From Patescibacteria group bacterium UBA6263 (lineage in GTDB: Bacteria > Patescibacteriota > Gracilibacteria > Absconditabacterales > Absconditicoccaceae), in NCBI GenBank assembly GCA_002441085.1, contig DJVF01000001.1:1-8930 (forward strand): DNA of 8,930 bases, read 5' to 3'. Made by a program: the position numbers and the translations under genes. Below, piece after piece: positions 6,403 through 8,930 of this stretch (within the stretch, counting starts at the first letter, position 1; every line of letters starts with the position of its first letter). The notes beneath the pieces were generated by a model. It was not told the origin of the DNA. It ran no database searches and saw only the letters and a list, made by a program, of their open reading frames with translations.

Positions 6403-7785
6403 CTATCTGCTATGAAATTTTTTACTATGAAAATTTTTATTCTTGCTGCTTTTATTTGATTCTTTGTTTCTATCTTTGTAATTATCTTTTCTATCTCCAA
6501 ATTTTGGTTTATCATCATAAGAGCGGGATTTGGATCTTGGTGGGTAAGCAGCTTTTTCTCCAAATTTGGATCTTGATGTATCAGAGCTATACTTTGATCT
6601 AGCAGGGATAAACTTTTTTTCTCATTTGACTTTGACTTTACTCAGTTTGACTCTAGCGTAATTTCATCTGGTATCTAGAGTAGCGATTTGCTGAGATTTG
6701 GAGATCCTGGTTTTGTTGGTTTTTTCTATATTAGCCAAAAGTCATTTTTCTTCTGGGGAGACTAGCATTATAGCTTTGCCATTTGCTCATGCTCTTCATG
6801 TCCTACCTATTCTATGGATATAATTTTCTGCATCTTGTGGTACATCAAAATTGATTACGAGTCAGACATTGTTCATATTGAGTCATCTAGCTGCCACATC
6901 TGTAGTAATCATAATCCTGATTTTTTGATCTTTGAAAGCTGCCAATGTAGACATCCTTTTGGATTGTTTCATATCTCAGTTTAATAGTCAGACTTTGTAT
7001 CATTCAGTTTCTAGTATTTTGTGAATTGTTTTGGTATTTCTTTTGGTATGAGTAAATATGAGTACCTTGTCCTGAGGGTGAGAATCTATTAATTGTTTGC
7101 AAGTAATAAATTTGTCGCTGTGAGCTATATCTATGTATGTATGATTGATTTTGTCTACAGTGATATTCTCTCATATCTTGATAAATTCATAAGACGTAGT
7201 ATATTGATTGATAATTTGTTTGATATCATTGTTTAATGTGGCACTAAAAGTCAGGGTTTGTTTGATGTTTTTCATAGAATCTCGTATTTTTTTGATATCA
7301 CGGACAAATCCCATATCCAACATTCTATCTACTTCATCTAGTACAAAATATTCTACACTATCCAATCTAACTATTCATTGTTTGATAAAATCCATCAATC
7401 TACCTGGTGTGGCTACTATGATACTGGGAGATCTTTTGAGTTCTATAGTTTGATTGACCATACTAGCTCATCCAAAAACACATGCAGTACGTACTCTGTA
7501 ATATTTGGTTAGATTGCGGATTTCCTCTCATATTTGATGTACTAATTCTCTAGTAGGGGCTATGATGAGGACTTGTAATCATTTTTGGTTGGTATCTATC
7601 TTGTTTAAAATAGGTAGGACAAAAGCTGCAGTTTTGCCTGTTCATGTCTGAGATTGTCAGACTACATTGGATCAGCTCAAAACCGTTTGTATGACTTTTT
7701 GTTGTATAGGAGTCGCTTGATGATATCATATTTCATCCAAGGCTTTTAATATTCATTGTTTGAGTCCAAATTCTTTAAATAACAT
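6403..7785 (-). CDS. DEAD-box ATP-dependent RNA helicase (RhlE-like)
   Basis: A 460-residue RNA helicase that unwinds short RNA duplexes with ATP, in ribosome assembly or RNA turnover. Motifs in order: Q motif (F6...GYHQATPIQ, 20-28), Walker A SQTGTGKT (45-52), PTREL (77-81), GG (105-106), TPGR (126-129), motif II DEVD (150-153; Val replaces Ala of DEAD), SAT (181-183), VLIFTHT (241-247), TTDVAARGLN (294-303) and HRIGRTGR (324-331). Residues about 370-460 form a basic, low-complexity tail rich in Lys, Arg and Ser (RSKYSS, RSKFGEK, KSSKNK), likely RNA-binding. Twenty UGA codons are read as Gly, including G48 of Walker A and G330 of motif VI, so the enzyme would be dead or truncated under any other reading. 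It stops at TAG 92 nt before ssrA. The RhlE subgroup assignment is tentative. Confidence 0.93.
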
Positions 7786-7821
7786 AATAAGTGTTGGTAT
7801 GTGTGATAAAAATTATATTTG

Positions 7822-7849
7822 ATTATAGCTATCTGTATTGAAAAGACAA
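7822..7849 (-). promoter_or_regulatory. Promoter of the DEAD-box helicase gene
   Basis: On the minus strand TTGTCT (complement of 7844-7849) and a perfect TATAAT (complement of 7822-7827) are separated by 16 nt. The start of transcription would be near 7814, giving a leader of about 29 nt before the ATG at 7785. It is divergent from the promoter at 7864-7893. Confidence 0.55.
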
Positions 7850-7863
7850 TGTCAAATTTATCA

Positions 7864-7893
7864 TTGACTTTTGTGTTTAAATATTTATATATT
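7864..7893 (+). promoter_or_regulatory. Promoter of the serpin-like gene
   Basis: TTGACT (7864-7869) and TATATT (7888-7893) are 18 nt apart (an overlapping TATATA gives 16). The transcript would have a roughly 40-nt, very A-rich leader (AATAATAATCAATAATCATC) without a Shine-Dalgarno sequence before ATG 7941. Confidence 0.5.
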
Positions 7894-7940
7894 GTGCTGT
7901 AAAAAATAAATAATAATCAATAATCATCAAAAATAAAATT

Positions 7941-8774
7941 ATGAACAAAAGTATGGCTTATTCTGTACATCCTATCGGAGCAGTTTTGACAAGAGCTCTT
8001 GAGATGTTAAAGAGTGAACGTTGGTTTCCTGAAGGAGAAAAACAAATTCAAATTTTGGAACAAATCAAGCAAATCCTTGCAAAGGATTATGATGATCTGC
8101 AGATGGAAACTATGACATCCTATTCTCATGATGAAATCAATGGTTTCCTTGCGAGACACGGATTTGATATCCGACTTGATGCCTTTCCAAATGGTGAATT
8201 CGGTGTAGCAAGTGTCCTCAAAATCATCATGACATGGATCGAATCACAGAGGACTAGTATCAATGCAAAAAATGACCAGATTTACCAGGGAGTAAAGATG
8301 ATTGAAAATATCAGACTTTTAAATTCTCCTTATTGTGAGGGATATATAGTCGAAATTCAGTCAAAAGAAGGATTTAATATTTACTTGGTAGATGTTCCTT
8401 CTTATCCACGTGATGAACAGGAATTATTTTCTTGGGCAAGTAAAATGGCCAAAAGCAAAAGTGATAATGTTTCATCAGAATTAAAATCTGTTTCATTCCC
8501 TGAAGTAGAAATGGATTGTCGTCCGGATATTTCCTGGTTATTAGGAATGAGTGCTGGTGAATATTTTATCTCCCAGGCACTGATGCAGACTAAATTTAAA
8601 CTGGATATTACCGGAGCTAAGGCCGAAGCAGCCGCAGCTATTGCTCTCAGGAAGGGAATCTCTTTTGGAGAACTAAATCTGGTTTTCAATAAGCCTTTTA
8701 TGGTTTGGATAGAGAAACCTGGAATTTCAATGCCAGTATTTGTTTCATGGTGTGATTACGACAGCTGGAAATAA
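7941..8774 (+). CDS. Serpin-like protein, shortened (possible protease-inhibitor fold)
   Basis: A 277-residue protein without a signal peptide. Its C-terminal ~100 residues follow the serpin pattern: SVSFPEVEMD plus DISWLLG (compare the lPkF...dL...LG segment), then FKLDITGAKAEAAAAIA, matching the hinge of a reactive-centre loop (EeGteAaAat), about 15 loop residues, and FNKPFMVWIEKPGISMPVF, matching the terminal FxxPFxxxI strand. Upstream, IRLLNSPYCEGYIVEI and IYLVDVP resemble the middle strands, and SVHPIGAVLTRALEML resembles the SPxSI helix. Full serpins are ~370-400 residues, so a large internal part is absent; inhibition of a protease is therefore uncertain. All 15 glycines use GGN and none UGA, and the base composition is less AT-rich than the neighbours, suggesting transfer from a standard-code organism. 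The frame, start and terminator are clear; the serpin relation is my own pattern reading. Confidence 0.55.
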   Translation: MNKSMAYSVHPIGAVLTRALEMLKSERWFPEGEKQIQILEQIKQILAKDYDDLQMETMTSYSHDEINGFLARHGFDIRLDAFPNGEFGVASVLKIIMTWIESQRTSINAKNDQIYQGVKMIENIRLLNSPYCEGYIVEIQSKEGFNIYLVDVPSYPRDEQELFSWASKMAKSKSDNVSSELKSVSFPEVEMDCRPDISWLLGMSAGEYFISQALMQTKFKLDITGAKAEAAAAIALRKGISFGELNLVFNKPFMVWIEKPGISMPVFVSWCDYDSWK

Positions 8775-8792
8775 TTGAAATGTTTTAATAAG

Positions 8793-8824
8793 AATCATCA
8801 TCCGTTTTCGGGTGATGATTTTTT
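8793..8824 (+). terminator. Strong Rho-independent terminator after the serpin-like gene
   Basis: A 12-bp stem with one G-U pair (8793-8804 with 8809-8820), loop TTTT, then a T run. It begins 18 nt after the stop codon. It is longer and stronger than the 5-6 bp hairpins used elsewhere in the window. Confidence 0.9.
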
Positions 8825-8904
8825 ATATCGATAGAATCAAGAAGCACTCTTTGGGAAGTGAAGTAATATTTATATAAAATAGATTCCTCTATTCATTATG
8901 TTCG

Positions 8905-8923
8905 ATCCCGAATGGATCGGGAT
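8905..8923. repeat. GC-rich hairpin near the right edge
   Basis: ATCCCGA (8905-8911), loop ATGGA, TCGGGAT (8917-8923): a perfect 7-bp stem in otherwise AT-rich DNA. No T run follows, so it is not an obvious terminator. The 80 nt between it and the preceding terminator show no gene. Confidence 0.6.
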
Positions 8924-8930
8924 GCTAACG

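Noticed and set aside
10..7785. Many short open frames and apparent premature stops, suggesting pseudogenes or a degraded region
   Set aside because: All internal stops in the long genes are UGA and fall on conserved glycines; with table 25 each gene is complete, with no frameshift needed.
10..7785. UGA as tryptophan (table 4) or selenocysteine
   Set aside because: Trp is encoded by TGG here, and UGA occupies invariant Gly positions (Walker A, motif VI). There are far too many UGAs for selenocysteine, and none sits at typical Sec sites.
8402..8689. 95-codon open frame antisense to the serpin-like gene
   Set aside because: It lies wholly within the better-supported plus-strand gene, with no promoter, no family pattern and low-complexity content; a shadow frame.

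Overview
The window comes from an AT-rich bacterium of the Candidate Phyla Radiation that reads UGA as glycine (translation table 25), that is, a member of Absconditabacteria (SR1) or Gracilibacteria (BD1-5). Under the standard code nearly every gene here breaks into short fragments. When UGA is read as Gly, long intact proteins appear, and UGA sits exactly at invariant glycines: in the helicase Walker A motif, the helicase motif VI, the glycine just before the Nudix box and the MscS pore helix. I cannot decide between the two phyla from this sequence alone. No start codon I checked has a clear Shine-Dalgarno sequence.

Layout, left to right. On the plus strand: an MscS-type mechanosensitive channel (1-1047, 5' end probably outside the window), a cytidine deaminase (1080-1562), a secreted or envelope-bound protein with SLH repeats followed by an alpha/beta-hydrolase esterase (1821-3215), a 46-residue Lmo0937-like membrane protein (3248-3388), a single-domain GIY-YIG protein (3447-3713) and an EamA/DMT-type multispanning transporter (3777-4715). 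Next comes an accessory-looking stretch (4714-5954) punctuated by three 66-bp copies of the tail of the tmRNA gene. It holds a small lipoprotein (4878-5150, plus) and a Nudix hydrolase (5408-5824, minus). The tmRNA gene ssrA (5945-6310, minus) and a DEAD-box RNA helicase (6403-7785, minus) follow. Divergent from the helicase is a 277-residue protein whose C-terminal half looks like a serpin (7941-8774, plus), closed by a strong terminator.

Three points stand out. First, the tmRNA tag reading frame itself appears to contain an in-frame UGA, so recoding would extend the tag from 8 to 18 residues. Second, the 66-bp repeat spans the last 10 nt of tmRNA plus its terminator and flanks two small genes, as expected if small elements inserted repeatedly at ssrA. 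Third, the serpin-like gene uses no UGA for any of its 15 glycines, unlike its neighbours, and is followed by a different kind of terminator and a GC-rich hairpin. It looks like recent transfer from a standard-code organism, or less likely an assembly junction.

The genes do not form one pathway. MscS and cdd are probably co-transcribed (32-nt gap), and the plus-strand genes from 1821 to 4715 lie close together in the same direction. Helicase and ssrA run the same way, but ssrA has its own promoter-like sequence and a terminator.
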